Assembly: GCA_004194705.1 (NCBI GenBank)
Contig: SADC01001321.1
Coordinates: forward strand, 186,001-250,000
DNA from: Ditylenchus dipsaci
Taxonomy: Eukaryota; Nematoda; Chromadorea; Rhabditida; Anguinidae
DNA length: 64,000 nt
Reading direction: 5' to 3'
Position 1 is the first letter of the stretch; the number at the start of each line of letters is the position of its first letter. Both the position numbers and the translations under genes were made by a program. The notes under the pieces are model-generated. The model searched no databases, had not been told where the DNA came from, and saw only the letters and a list, made by a program, of their open reading frames with translations. Below are positions 32,546 through 44,192 of this stretch, in pieces.

Positions 32546-34520
32546 ATTTGGTCCGAAATTCTCGTAACCGGGTCAGGTTGGGAAATTTTAAGAAGTCTTG
32601 GTTTCGTTTTCGGCAGAGTATTGGTGATACAGTTTGTAAATTGGAAATCGATTTAACTTTTGATACAACTTAATATTCTCGGCCACTTTAAGTGGATACC
32701 CATTTGGGTGGCTACCTACCCTCCGAGGTCAATGAAGAGATCGACTTTCGTATCTCAACCCCAAGCAATCAAGCCCCCGGAGGGGGCTTGATTGCTTGGG
32801 GTTGAGATACGCGCACTCACTTACCTTAGACATAATTCCGAGCAAGACTCTAGATTAAAATGCATTGAAGACTTTTTTGCCTAGCTGCTGTGACCAAAAC
32901 GGGGTAAAATGACCTTTTATAAGATGGTTTAGCTTGGTCCCCCAAGGCAAAAAGTCAATTTTTGGTCAAAAAGTTTTTCTCGAAAATTTCCTTCCCAATC
33001 CAAAAACATGTTTTTTGACTAATTACGACCTGAAAAGCACGAATAAGTGGTCAAAATCATCTTTTGGTAGGATGTGGTATAACGAATTCCAGCCGGTCAA
33101 GGTCCCGCGGTACAAATATAGGGATTTGTCCCACGAGACATTGACCTGCCGGACAGCCTAAAAATCGTTTTCGATACTGATCATGGCAAATCTGTTATTC
33201 CTATGTTGTAAAGCATAGTCTCTTTCCTTGTGGATTTATTAAAAGTAGTGAAAAATGATGGCTGGGTGCCGAGATAGAGACAAAAACGTGTTTGAAAAAT
33301 TGTCCCGTGTTCCGCGGGAGTATGAATGTGGCTTTAAAAAAATTCGACTTAAAATCAGATTTTCTTAGATTTTTTGTGCCTAAAAGCAAGCTCTTTCTTA
33401 TTAATCAACTTAAATGACCGTTAGATTGCTTTTGCCAAGTTCCAAAAACGAGAACCCGGTAAAACATGATAAAAAAAGACATCCAGGTATTTTATTTGGC
33501 AGTTTTATCGCGGCAAAAAGTCCATTTTTGGGCAAACAACATTTTTCAGTGATTCAGCTAAGATACACAGATTTTTGAAATCGCGAAAATCTTATTAAAA
33601 AGTCTCTCACTAAACTAAATATGCCTTTAGCAAAGGGGTAATATTTAATTTTGCCCCGTAATTACTGAAAAATGTACCTTTTTTTTAAATTGAATTTTTG
33701 CCGCTATTCCATTGTACCCCCCCCCAAAAACCAACCTTTTTATATGCACTCAAAAACCATTTTTATGTAATAATTTTGCCATGAAAGGACCAGAAAAGCC
33801 ATTTAAATAGGGTTCAAGGGCTGGGAGGGGAAGGGAATAACACAGGGGCCACTTTTTTTGGCTGCTTTAGCATGTTTTTCAACTCGGGCCGTGGCAAAAA
33901 TAGACTCTATATGCATTTTATGATCAAGTGTACTTCTCGGAATCATGTCTAAGGTAAGTGAGTGCGCGTATCTCTAACTCTCAAGCCCCATGGGGGCTTG
34001 GAGTTTAGATGCGCACACCCACATACCTTAGACGCAAATCACTCGAAAGTGACTCTGGATGCATGAAAAAGCATGCATACCAGAGTTTATTTATGCGGTA
34101 GGGTGAGGATTTACAATGGAATAAGTCATTATTTTCTGGGGGGGGGGGGGGTACACTGGAATAGCTTTTGGGGGGGGGGGGGGGGGGTGCAATGGAATAG
34201 TGCCGAATTTTTTTCTCAATTTTTACGTTAATTTTTCAAAATTTTCAACTATCGTGTAGCCCTGGATCTTAGATTTCTATTGAGCTATCAAACTCCACTG
34301 AATGATTTGAAAAATGTAGAAATTAAGGGGTTTGAACAAATTAGAGAAAAATAAAAGTTACTTAATTAAAATCTGGGCTACACGATAGTAGAAAAAATTT
34401 AAAAAAACAAACGAAAAAATTTAAAAAAATCAATTTCAGAGTAGGGGGCATTTTTCATCGAATTAGTGGGCAAAATTAAATATCACCCTTAGCAAAGTAT
34501 CAAAATAAAAAGTAGTTTAG
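32546..34520. other. Intergenic repeats upstream of the first Pax exon seen
   Basis: A hairpin at 32745-32815 has arms GTATCTCAACCCCAAGCAAT and complement. Positions 32830-33060 match 20420-20640, and 33100-33340 is half of the 25601 element. A foldback at 33633-34497 has arms GGGTAATATTTAATTTTGCCC, with a CTATCGTGTAGCCCTGGAT hairpin at 34243-34395. G runs of 13 and 18 lie at 34139-34186. Earlier Pax exons may lie here but I could not identify one. Confidence 0.45.
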
Positions 34521-36105
34521 CCATTTGGACTACCACTTGCTGACCTATTACCTGCTGGTGTGGTTGACACTTGGATGGCATCTATACTACTTCCACGTCC
34601 ATATACACATGTCTCTAACAGCAAACCAACTACTCAGCAATGCCCAGCTAAATCACCCAGTACCAGAGAGCAATCTGACACAAGTAGGTGTTTTTTATAC
34701 AGCTGTAATATTGGTTTTGACCTGGTCATTTCAGTTGGAGAATCAGCCCGCAACCGATTTGGTCGGCCCTACATATCAGGTATTTAAAATTCTAATAAAT
34801 ACCAGTTTCGGAGGATGACTTTGTTTGTAAAAACAAAGTAAATTTTCGGATACCTGAGCTGACCACAAAATATACAGGGTGTTTCAAATTTTTTTCACAC
34901 TTTTAAACGGTCTTAACTTTTTTCGCAGACCGAATTTTTTTATTTCTGTAAACGCAGATCGGCTCAGCTTTTGATGGCAATTTTTTGGTATATAAAGTCA
35001 AAAACACGATTTTGGCTTGGTCCCCCTGTGGTTTTGCCCTTATCCATCCAGAGGCCACCCATTGGCCCGAACCCAAACCACAGGGGGGACCAAGCAAAAA
35101 TCGTGTTTTTGACTTCACCGTATTCACTCTAATAGGCCGGCATGCTGGGTTATTTTTCAAACCCCTAAAAAGTGAAAATTGTCAATCAAAAATGCCCTTA
35201 ACTCTCAAATCTTAGTAAAAAAATAAGGGGGTGCCGGGTTATTGGAGAGTGCCGGCCTATTATAGAGAATACGGTATATACCAAAAAAGTTGCCATCAAC
35301 AGCTGATCCGATCTGCGTTTAGAGAAATAAAAAATTCGGTCTGTGAAAAAAGTTATGACCGTTTAAAAGTGTCAGAAAAATTTGAAAAACCTTGTAGAAT
35401 TAGGATTGCTCAAGGCACACCCGAAAGACTTCAAAATTTTGTGTTTTCATAGGAATTTATTGGCGTCGGTACTTTTGTCCCCTTTTTAATTTTATGTATT
35501 TTGGGTTGTTCGGTGCATCCTTTTTGGCTTGTTTTTCAACTCAGGCAAAGCATCAGGCGCAGAGTAGGCCAGCGCACGCTACAAATGTGTGGCCTGGACA
35601 GAAAAAACTTAAATTAAAAAAGGCGCGAATTCAAAAAAGTGGAAGATAGGGACAAAAGGCTATGACCCAAACTTATTTGCTTTTAAATGAAAGACCTGTT
35701 TTAACCTATGTTTTTTTAAGGACGTCCCTTGCTTGTTTGTGACCGTCGCCGCATCGTCCAGCTCTACCAACAAGGAGTGCGCAAAATAGCGATTGCCCGA
35801 CAGATTGGAATCACACACAGTTGTGTTAGCAAGGTTATTAGAAGGTGAGCTGGATTTGATTTTTTTTTAATGTCCGACAAAGGCCAAAGCCAAAAAAGCC
35901 ATTTTACAAGTTATTTAGGTTTGAAGAAAGTGGAGACGTGGAGAACAAGACTGGTCGAACAGCTTCTTGTGCTTGTCCTGGAGAGTCTGTCAACCACGAC
36001 ACCAGGGTTTGTCGACACCTCAAATACCATCCAGTAACCACTAATAATCAAGAACCAGTCGATCAAGCCCCAAATTCTCTGGTTCCATTCACTGTGGAAT
36101 GGTAG
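34521..36105 (+). CDS. Pax-like paired-domain transcription factor (partial, N-terminal half of the domain)
   Basis: Exons seen are 34521-34683, 34735-34779, 35721-35844 and 35919-36105 (TAG); phases 1, 1 and 2 all agree. The second exon ends RNRFGRPYIS and splices to GRPLLVCDRRRIVQLYQQG, giving the N-terminal beta motif and first helices of a paired domain; then ITHSCVSKVIRRFEESG is the recognition helix and start of the linker. This is the PAI sub-domain, which binds DNA. What follows (NKTGRTASCACPGES..) is not a RED sub-domain or homeodomain. Nematodes are known to have proteins with only the PAI half. The first exon starts at an acceptor, so upstream coding exons are missing. A good donor (GTAGGTAG, 36102) just before the stop could extend the protein. 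Confidence 0.8.
34875..35394. mobile_element. Mariner-type MITE (TACAGGGTGTTTCA) with nested elements
   Basis: The ends CAGGGTGTTTCAAATTTTT and AAAAATTTGAAAAACCTTG lie between TA dinucleotides. Inside are a hairpin at 35010-35112 (GGTCCCCCTGTGGTTTTG and complement) and a TACCGTATTT-family MITE at 35116-35275 with word GCCGGCA. All lie in a Pax intron. Confidence 0.65.
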
Positions 36106-37374
36106 GTAGTCCATTCGTCCGATGCTGTAAATCCCGGCGCCGGCTAAAATGATGACATCTGTTTCAAGCAGTTTTTAATGATATCACCAGCATGCTGCCA
36201 CAGCAAAAAAGGTAGCTTAGACATCGGCACGGGCTAGGAATAAAAAAACTGGTCATTTAACCCATTCTAAATAGCGGCAGTGACTTGGTGCCGTGTTAAT
36301 CTAAGCTACAGTCAAACCACGATATGACGCCACTCCCAAAAGTTCGTTCCCGTGTAGGGTCCGACACTTTTTTAGCCCTATGTTTGAGGCCTTTTTTCAG
36401 TTCTGTTTTTACAGTCTGATCCCAAATATCGCAAGGATTCTGATTTTACCGATCGTTTTTTAAAAACTAAACAGTTTAGCTATTCAAAAAACAAAACCTC
36501 GATATAACGCCACCCCTTTTTGAAAACAGGTGGCGTTATATCGAGGTTTTGTTTTTAAATGGCAAAACTTTTAGTTTTTTAAAAAGGATTGGTAAAATCG
36601 GAATCTTTGCAACATTTGAGACCAGACTGCAAAAACAGAACTAAAAAAAAAGGCCTCAAAAATAAAGATAAAAAAGTGTCGGACCTTAAGCAGGAACGAA
36701 CTTGAGGGGGTGGCGTTATATCGTGGTTTGACTGTACTGCATTTTGCTATGGCATCGGGCTGGGAATATTAACAACTGCTTGGAACAGATGCCCTAATTC
36801 TAACCAGTGCTGCGATTGACAGCACTGCATACATCCAGTCTAGTCCAAAACTGTAAGGTCAATTTCAGGATCCTGAGTGAGCAATGCCCGCCCCCAGCAT
36901 GTGATCCATCCTCCAAATAGTCACTTTTTCTAAATTTCACTATCCCACACTTGAAACACTTTGGCTTTGTGCTTATTTTTGTGTTTTGCACCAATAAAAA
37001 TGTCTTTTCCTACATTTCATAAATGAAGATCACAGAATAAGAAAATGAAAGTGCGACTGTGCCCAATTATTTAGGGATTAGTGTGAGAGAAGTTAAGCAA
37101 CTGGATGTTGGTTGCTCACCAAAATAGGGTTTAGCACAAGGAGAACAATTTTTTGACATCAAATCTGCTGAAAACTGTAGTGTCGGTAAATCTTTTGCAT
37201 CTAGAACACTCACAAATAGTGGTAGCCGATGCTTATGCCAGTGGTCCAAATGTGATGGGGAGTCAAGAACCTTTCCCCGATTATGCTCTTTTTTCTTGTT
37301 TTCAGGGAAAACTTGTGCATGTAAACTAGACTTATGAGTTTGTGTTGGGTGACAAGTGTATATAGTTGTTGCAG
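36106..37374. other. Intergenic between Pax and the C6-like gene
   Basis: It contains the pogo-type MITE at 36309-36734 and otherwise AT-rich DNA. The first exon of the C6-like gene should lie here but is not resolved. Confidence 0.4.
36309..36734. mobile_element. Pogo-type MITE, word GGTGGCGTTATATCGAGG
   Basis: It starts CAGTCAAACCACGATATGACG and ends CGTTATATCGTGGTTTGACTG, between TA dinucleotides. The word GGCGTTATATCG is present at both ends and on both sides of the centre. The core matches 53506 (CAAAAGTTCGTTCCC, GTCCGACACTTTTTTAGC, CCGATCGTTTTT). Confidence 0.8.
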
Positions 37375-40300
37375 AAAAATGTGAACCTGCTGGCCCACTG
37401 CTTGCTCACCACCTTTGCAGTCACTTCAATCATAGGAGCTCAAGCAATGGCCTGTTTCCCCACACGACCCACCCAAATGGCAGCTCCTCCAGGAAGTAAG
37501 TGGATCTGAGGCTGTTTTTTTACTTTAAATTGAAGGATCAGACGGACGGGATTTAGCATACAGTCGGGATGCTTTTTCGCCTTGGTTCCATTTTCAAATT
37601 TTTTTTGAGAAATATTTTGAAGACTTAAAAAGGCATGCTCACCACCAATGGGATATTTTGAAAGGCGGGTACCGGAAACCAATCACTTCTGTCACGGAAA
37701 TTTCTGTCCCGACACTTCTGTCCCATTTCCGAATTTACTTACAATTCTCATATTATCCGAAATTTAAGTTTGAAACCTGCGGAAAATCCAAGGGATAATC
37801 AACCAAGGATACCTTAGGTTTAAAACTGAAATTTCGGATAATATGCAAATTATAAGTAAATTTGGAAATGAGACAGAAGTAGGGTTGTCAAACGTTCGAT
37901 TAGACGAACGTTCGAAGTTTGAAATTTTCGAACGAACGTTCGGTTCGAAGTTCGAAAATTTTCGAACGTTGGGTTCGATTTGATGTTTGAATTCGAAAAT
38001 TTTCGAACGTTTGAAAATTTTGCCTTTTTTGAATTTGAACTTCAAAACGAGCCCAGTCCATTTTCGATGCCTTTTTATGATGCTGCGCTTGTTTTGGTCA
38101 AATCTTTTTCGTGTTTCTGAGTTCTTACTGAAAGTATTTGGCACGAAATTCGATATATTTCTAATCGAACGTTCGGTTCGAAATTCGAATTCGAAAATTT
38201 TCAAACGAACGTTCGGTTCGAAGTCGAACGTTCGAAAAATCTCGAATATTTCGAACAATGTTCGAAATCGAACGTTCGATTCGACAACACTAATTCTGAC
38301 TGAAAGCAATGTATTTTCTTTACTTTTCACTAAAGTGCGACATTTTAATCCTCGTTTGAATTTCACTGGTTGCTGCCTTTCAAAATATTTCCATCGGCGA
38401 CGAGCATGCTCCTTTAATAATCTTTTTGAATTTTGGAAATGCTGTTGCAATAAGGCCTTTTTGGCGAGGCCTGTGGAGGATTTCAAAAACTACATCTCGA
38501 GCGGCCAGGAACGGCGCACGAGTTGGCTGCAATTTTATCATTTTTCACTTTGCAAAACTTAGACCAACGACCTTTTTTGTCTTCTGTACTAGGCTATATA
38601 AAATAGAAAATAATTATAAAATAAATATTGGATTTTTAGTTGGATGTCCACCAATAGTCCAAACCCTAACTAGCACCAATTTTCCTGATGGAGTGCTCAC
38701 CTTCACCTACGACAACAATAACTTCAGGACCTCGGTGGTCGCCAATTGCAGGTGTGCTGTTTCTTTGAACAAATTGGTTTATTGGCGCCAGTAGCAAATA
38801 CTCCCCGCCATATGTCGGACCTTTAAAAATCGCTGTAACTACCCTTTGAAACAACAAGTATAGGTTTGGCCCAGTGTTCGTAATCGTCCTTTTTAAAAAG
38901 ATTTGTCCTTTTTTCGGGACCCAAAATCTTTTTTTATTTTTGAAGTTTTTAGTCAAAATCTTTTTTTTTCGCTTCAAAATGGCAACAAGCACTGGATAAA
39001 ATGACCCTTTTTTCAAAAATAGTCAAAATGTCCTTTTTCACCCAAATTTTCTTTTTTTCGAAATTTTTCATTACGAATCGTGATTTAGCCCTTAGGCCTA
39101 GGAGCAGGTTGTTACTAATAAATAGTTTACGCACTTTTTCTGGGCCTGGGGCATATATTTGGGTACTCTTTACCTAAGTAAAAAAGGAAAAATTGGGGGT
39201 GGGGGGTTTGGTGTGTGTTTTCGCTCCTACTTGAGTTGGAATCTTGTTTTCGACTGGAACCTCTAGAAAAAAACTACCGACCCTTTAACAAATTTAGTCA
39301 AAAATTCTATTTTATCAGAAATTTTCTATTTTCAAAAAGTCTCAAAAAGCTGAAACTGATTTTTGAAACTTGTTAAACAAAGAAGTAAACTTTTGAAACA
39401 GGCAGATTAACCCTGAGACGACCACGTTAAAATTGTTTCATCCTGGCCATGTTGTGGTCAGATTCAACGAATTCAATATAGAAATAATGATGGGTCACAC
39501 ATTTAGAAATTTACCATTGAAAAGGTCTCATTATTGTAGATCTGAAACCCACCGATAAAATGTAAAATCAAAAGAGAATTAAGCTCTCCAACTTTTCGTG
39601 CCGATTGTCTCTGTCCATACCTTTTTGATCCACTTTGCGGGTTTTTTTTTGAAAGGAGTAGACGCGTGGAGTTAGAATGAAACCGAACTGGCACAATAAA
39701 ATTTATTTTGATCTGACAAAAGCGACAAAAAGATGTGACAAAAAAAGAAATTTAAGTGACAAAAAGATCATACAAAAAATCAACAATTTCGCTAACAAAA
39801 TTCACTTACCGTATTTACTCTAATAGTAGCCCCCCCTCTAATTGTAGCCCCCCCCCCTCAACTTTGAGAGTCTGGATCTCGGGGCAGAGTCAATATTTTG
39901 CAAAGCTTTTTATTGCATTTTCTTAGCTCCCACGAGCTCTACCGATCCTGCTTTTTAGATTTTTTTTTCACCTAAAAATCTTGAGATCAACCTCAAACTT
40001 TTCCGATTTTTGGTAGGTTGAAAATTAGTAGCCCCGGGGCTACTATTAGAGTAAATACGGTATTCAGTTTTTCTATATGCTTGTTTAATGGCTCGTTTAG
40101 AAATGCGGAGTTGGCGTTGGAGTCTTTAGTTGGAGTATTCAGAATCGTGAACACACTTTACTCCAACTCCCACTCCAAGTCCATCGTGTTCACGAAGTTG
40201 GAGTCAGTGAAGTCCTTTTATACCGGAAATCGGTAAATGTCGCCCCTCTATGAGCTATTGGTGGCGCCAGCCTTGCAGCTATAAGTCCGAACAATCAAGA

Positions 40301-41433
40301 AACTTGAAAAATAAAATTTTTTGGCGAACAACGCGCTCACCGTTCAGAAAACTCCAACTCCGACTTCGAGAACACGCTAGAGTTGGAGTATTTTGTATCG
40401 TGAACACCCCTTACTCCAACTTTAACTCCGACTCCAGCTCTAACTTCTGAACGAGCAATTAAAACATAAAAAAAAATTACGGACAAAAACTATTCAGCGC
40501 GAAAAATGGACCACCCTGTATTTTTTCGCACCCAAGAAGCTAGCTGCAGTGCTGTAAATCTCAGAATTTTGGCACCGGCACCGCGCCGGACACCTACTTT
40601 TCAAATTTTGACTTTTCAAAATTTAAAAATTTTCAAATCCCGATATAAACAACTGCCTTTTTTGTACTATGAATAAAACAAACAATGAAATTTATTAATA
40701 CGAGAGCTTGTGTTGCTGAAGATTGTGTTGCTAGTTGTTCGGCAGAAATACTTTTCGTTTGGTACCATGTTTTTTTTTACATTTTTAGTCGCGCATGGCA
40801 TCGACCTGAAAAATCTTGGCACCGGCCACCGACGTAAAAATTTTCAACACCGGGCACCGCACCGGTGCGGTGCCAGTGCCGTCACATCACTTGCTAGCTG
40901 AGCTACAGCATCCCCTTGTCTGGATTTTTATCCTTTTTAGCACGCCCCCCCCCCCGTCAGAAAATCCTGTGTACGCCTGTGTGACTGCATTTGCCTAGTT
41001 ACTGTTAGTTACTACTAGTACTTAGTTACTAGTTACTGAACTGCAATACGTTGCTGTAACAACTTCTTGATGTTTCTATAGTCTAGAGTTATTTGAAGAA
41101 AGAGTACCAGTTTTGTTTCATCATTTTCATATTGTACAGAATTTTTTTTTGTATAGGAGTCCAAACATCTCAGTTAATTGTTGTAAAAAAGTTAAAAGTC
41201 AAAAAGAAAAGTGTTTCAGTGAGACAGACCCTAGTCAGATGCTATTTGCTGCGATTGTGGTCAACCAGATAAACTTTCTGGATGTGGCCCAGAACTTTGT
41301 CACCTTTGCAGGCACTTGCAACACTGCCACTGGTCAATGGATGTTCGCCAACCCGCCACTCACCCTTGGTACTATTGAATGTCTTCTAGCCACCACAGCC
41401 AATCCTACTATAGGGGGAGGGTTCCTTGGTTGA
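37375..41433 (+). CDS. Secreted C6-domain-like protein, three exons seen
   Basis: Exons 37375-37495, 38640-38751 and 41220-41433 join in phase (A+TT, AG+T) to a TGA stop; AATAAA follows at 41515. The first exon encodes a hydrophobic leader (LLAHCLLTTFAVTSIIGAQA) then CFPTRP, typical of a signal peptide followed by a mature N-terminus; its start codon is in an upstream exon I could not place. The mature part has spaced cysteines (CPPIVQ, ..ANCSE.., GTCNTATGQWMF, IECLLAT). The TGQW.....C end resembles the nematode-specific C6 domain found in secreted proteins of unknown function. Introns of 1.1 and 2.5 kb are filled with hairpin elements. Family assignment is by pattern only. Confidence 0.55.
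37880..38292. mobile_element. hAT-like foldback, word CGAACGTTCG
   Basis: It starts TAGGGTTGTCAAACGTTCG and ends CGATTCGACAACACTA. Both arms are dense with CGAACGTTCG palindromes and TTCGAA. No clear target duplication (GACAGAAG versus ATTCTGAC). The long ORFs on both strands are products of the repeat, not genes. Confidence 0.65.
39807..40063. mobile_element. TACCGTATTT-family MITE, word TAGCCCC
   Basis: TACCGTATTTACTCTAATAG then TAGCCCC; a second TGTAGCCCC follows; AGTAGCCCCGGGGCTACTAT before the right end TAGAGTAAATACGGTA. The word is identical in all positions. Confidence 0.78.
40547..40892. mobile_element. hAT-like MITE, word GGCACCGG, perfect target duplication
   Basis: It starts CAGTGCTGTAAATCTC and ends CCGTCACATCACTT, flanked by GCTAGCTG on both sides (40539-40546, 40893-40900). 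Subterminal GGCACCGGCACCG and CACCGCACCGGTGCGGTGCC belong to the same word family as 21674 and 54644. Confidence 0.82.
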
Positions 41434-42441
41434 GATGCTAAAGCCATATATATATTCGTCTTTATTTTTATATCTTTTGTTGTGATTTGAAAATTTGGTA
41501 GTTGAATATTTATCAATAAATTTATTTTCAAACCAAATTTTAGAAATTTTAGAATTTGGTCGAAAATGCTAAAATTTTTGATCGGAGAGCACATGGAAGT
41601 CTTTTAGAGTTTTTTAGAAGCCTTGGCTTAGACTTAACACCATAGACTTAGGTGTATGCTCAGGGCCTAGCCAATACTAGCAAGGGCTTCCGTAAAAGCC
41701 CAAGTGAACCTCGCCCTACCCTCCAAAGAGTATTTTTCTCTAAGCGCCCTATTTTGGGTCTTCTTGATTTTTTTTAAGTTTTCTTTTTTGGAATGCGTAG
41801 TGCAATAACTTAGGCTTAGGCTTAGATGAAAAAAGTCTGCTTAGAGTAAAATACTCTTTGCACGGGGGGGGCGGGCACTTGGGTATCTGTCAAGGGCTTC
41901 TGTACAATTTTTTTTTTCAAAAATAGAAAATTATCGGGAAATTATATTCCAATAGCTTTTTGGGTGGGTTGTATTCCAGTAGCCTCAGGAAATCAATGGG
42001 GCAAATGACGTTTCGGCAAATAACTTTTGGCGCAAATATCACATAGTCCTAACACGGGCTTTTGGATAATTTTTTTTAAATAGTGGTCTTAGGTACTTCA
42101 CGAAAATTAGTGGGGGTGGGGTTCCGTATTTTAAGTTCTTTTTTGTGCCAGGTTAAACATTCCTTGCAACTATATTTGTTTTAATTTTTTGTAAACATGC
42201 AAAGAATTAGCTGAAAGTAGAAACAGTGAGAAGTTTACTTTTAAAAAAGTTACTTTCAATCTCACTTGTCCAAAAATCTATAGCTTTTTGAGTTACAATG
42301 CGTTGTTAAACATAATTAAAGCGTGGGAAAAGTAATTTTTATTGCTTACTCACCATTTGTTATTGTTTTGATGAAATTTGAATAAAATTTGCGTGGAGTT
42401 TGGGACGTAGTCAATTCGGATTCGCTAAATTTGCATTGGAC

Positions 42442-42693
42442 TACCGTATTACCTCTAATAGCTCCCCTGCTCTAATAACCCCCCCCCTCAACTTTGAGGA
42501 CCTATATCTCAGCCCAGAGTAAAATTTGTGCAAAGCTGTTTAATGCGTTTTCTTAACTCCCACGAGCTCTACCGATTCCGCTTTTTCGATTTTAAATTTT
42601 CACCCAAAAATCTCGAGATCGACCTCAAATTATTCCGATTTTTGGGCATCCAAAAAATAACTACCCCGGGGAGCTATTAGAGGAAATACGGTA
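42442..42693. mobile_element. TACCGTATTT-family MITE, word GCTCCCC
   Basis: TACCGTATTACCTCTAATAG then CTCCCC on the left; CCCCGGGGAGCTATTAGAGG on the right. The core (TCGAGATCGACCTCAAA) is shared with 39807 and 25157. Confidence 0.75.
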
Positions 42694-42864
42694 AATTCGT
42701 ATTTCAGTCAAATTTAACTATAATGCGAATTTCGCAAATGCGAATTCAGTCCAATGCGAATTTAGCGAATGCGAATTGACGACGTCCCTGGAATTTCATT
42801 TTAAAAAGAAAAATAGCCGCAAATCTCGAATAACCACCGATTTCTTGTTAGGCATATGCCAATA

Positions 42865-43887
42865 CAGTCGAACCTCGTTATAGTGGCACCCCTGGGATCG
42901 GCCTCAGGGTGCCACTATAGCGAAGGTGCTGTGCCGAAACAATTTGAAAGTGCCGCTACCGTATTTATTCTAATAGAAGGATATGGTCTTTTATTTTTCA
43001 GCCTCTAAATTTTTTTGTCTTTGTGTTAATAATGCAATAAAACGTGGTTTACCCTCCTAGTTTTGGCCCTAAGGGGTGGCCTTCTATTAAAGACTGGCCT
43101 TCTATTAGAATAAATACGGTATATCGAGGGTCAATACTAAAACAGGTCAATTGAATTTCAGATACCAAGTTTGTAATCTAGCATCAAAATATTAACCTCA
43201 AAGCAGTAAAACAAATATTATAACAATCAAAAAAACGGCAAAAAATTATTGCTTTTTGTTGTCTGTTTTTTTTTGGCGATCATCATAAAGTGCATCGTCA
43301 AGATTAAATTTTAACAGCAAATTTACTAGTCGACTATTTTTCAGCATTAGCATGTAGACCTGGATCTTAGACTTCAGAAGAGCTATTAAACTCGACCGAA
43401 TAATTTGAAGAATGTACAGATTAAGAAGTCTAAACAAAATAACGTATAATTTATTCAAATTACATACGTATCCCTTAAATCATTGAGTAGCTTTTTCATA
43501 GCTCGTTTGATAAAAAAAAGAGACTTCGGGCTACCTACATTAAAAAATTAAACAAATTTAAAAAAAATGGAAACGTAAATCCATAATATGCTTTTGCGAT
43601 TTCTTTTTTGGATCTTCAAGACTGGAATTTTATAAACGAAACTGAATAAATTTTGAAGACAAATTGAAGAATTAATGCATAAAAATTTGTCTTACAGATT
43701 TTCTTGTTGGACTTTAAAGGTGCCACTATATTGGGAGTAAATTTATAACTCGGGACTAAATAAAGTGCCACTATAGTGGAGGTGCCACTATAGTGGGATG
43801 TCAGTTTGCCTTATTTAAGGCAAAACCAACCAAATTAGTCCCAGGGTGCCACTACAGTGGGAGTGCCACTATAGCGAGGTTCGATTG
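42865..43887. mobile_element. Pogo-type element, word GGTGCCACTATAG, with nested MITE
   Basis: It starts CAGTCGAACCTCGTTATAGTGG and ends CACTATAGCGAGGTTCGATTG, between TA dinucleotides. GGTGCCACTATAG occurs at least five times across the arms. A TACCGTATTT MITE (42957-43121, word AAGGCC) is inserted in the left arm. No transposase is seen in the 1 kb. Confidence 0.75.
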
Positions 43888-44192
43888 TATACCCAACCAA
43901 AAGAGCTTGAGCCGGGTTTTGTAACAAACTAGAACCGGAAATTTTCAAAAAAAAAACCAGAAGCAGTAAACAGAACGTTAAAAGAACCGAAAAACTAGAA
44001 ACCATAAAAAAATTTTTTTTTAAATTAAAGTTTTCAAAAAAAATCTGACAGCTTTAGAAATTTTTTTAAAGTTCTTTTGTAAGTGAGAAAATGTGAGCAT
44101 TATTATCGCATCACTAAAAATTGTGTTTTGTGATTTGTGGCCTTTTTTAAATTTTCGATGAAAATATTACACATAAATTTGGGTATAAAATT

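Larger units (their letters stand above)
38752..41219. other. Last intron of the C6-like gene, repeat-filled
   Basis: It holds a TACCGTATTT MITE (39807-40063), an ACTCCAAC foldback (40092-40456; ends GCTCGTTTAGAAATGCGGAG and CTCTAACTTCTGAACGAGC) and a hAT-like MITE (40547-40892). Positions 38880-39130 are AT-rich with repeated AAATCTTTTTTT-like runs. No exon is seen. Confidence 0.5.
41434..44192. other. Intergenic, two MITEs, no gene
   Basis: AT-rich DNA with a TACCGTATTT MITE (42442-42693, word GCTCCCC) and a pogo-type element (42865-43887). Runs of GACTTAGGCTTAG-like text at 41630-41840 are low complexity. No ORF is convincing. Confidence 0.45.

Noticed and set aside
34139..34186. G runs of 13 and 18 as possible G-quadruplex control element
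   Set aside because: Homopolymer lengths are unreliable in this assembly and they sit in repeat DNA with no gene nearby.
37764..38562. Long ORFs on both strands (up to 240 codons)
   Set aside because: They are read-through of the CGAACGTTCG foldback; repeats like FEFRTE/FEPNVR have no domain and both strands are open for the same reason.
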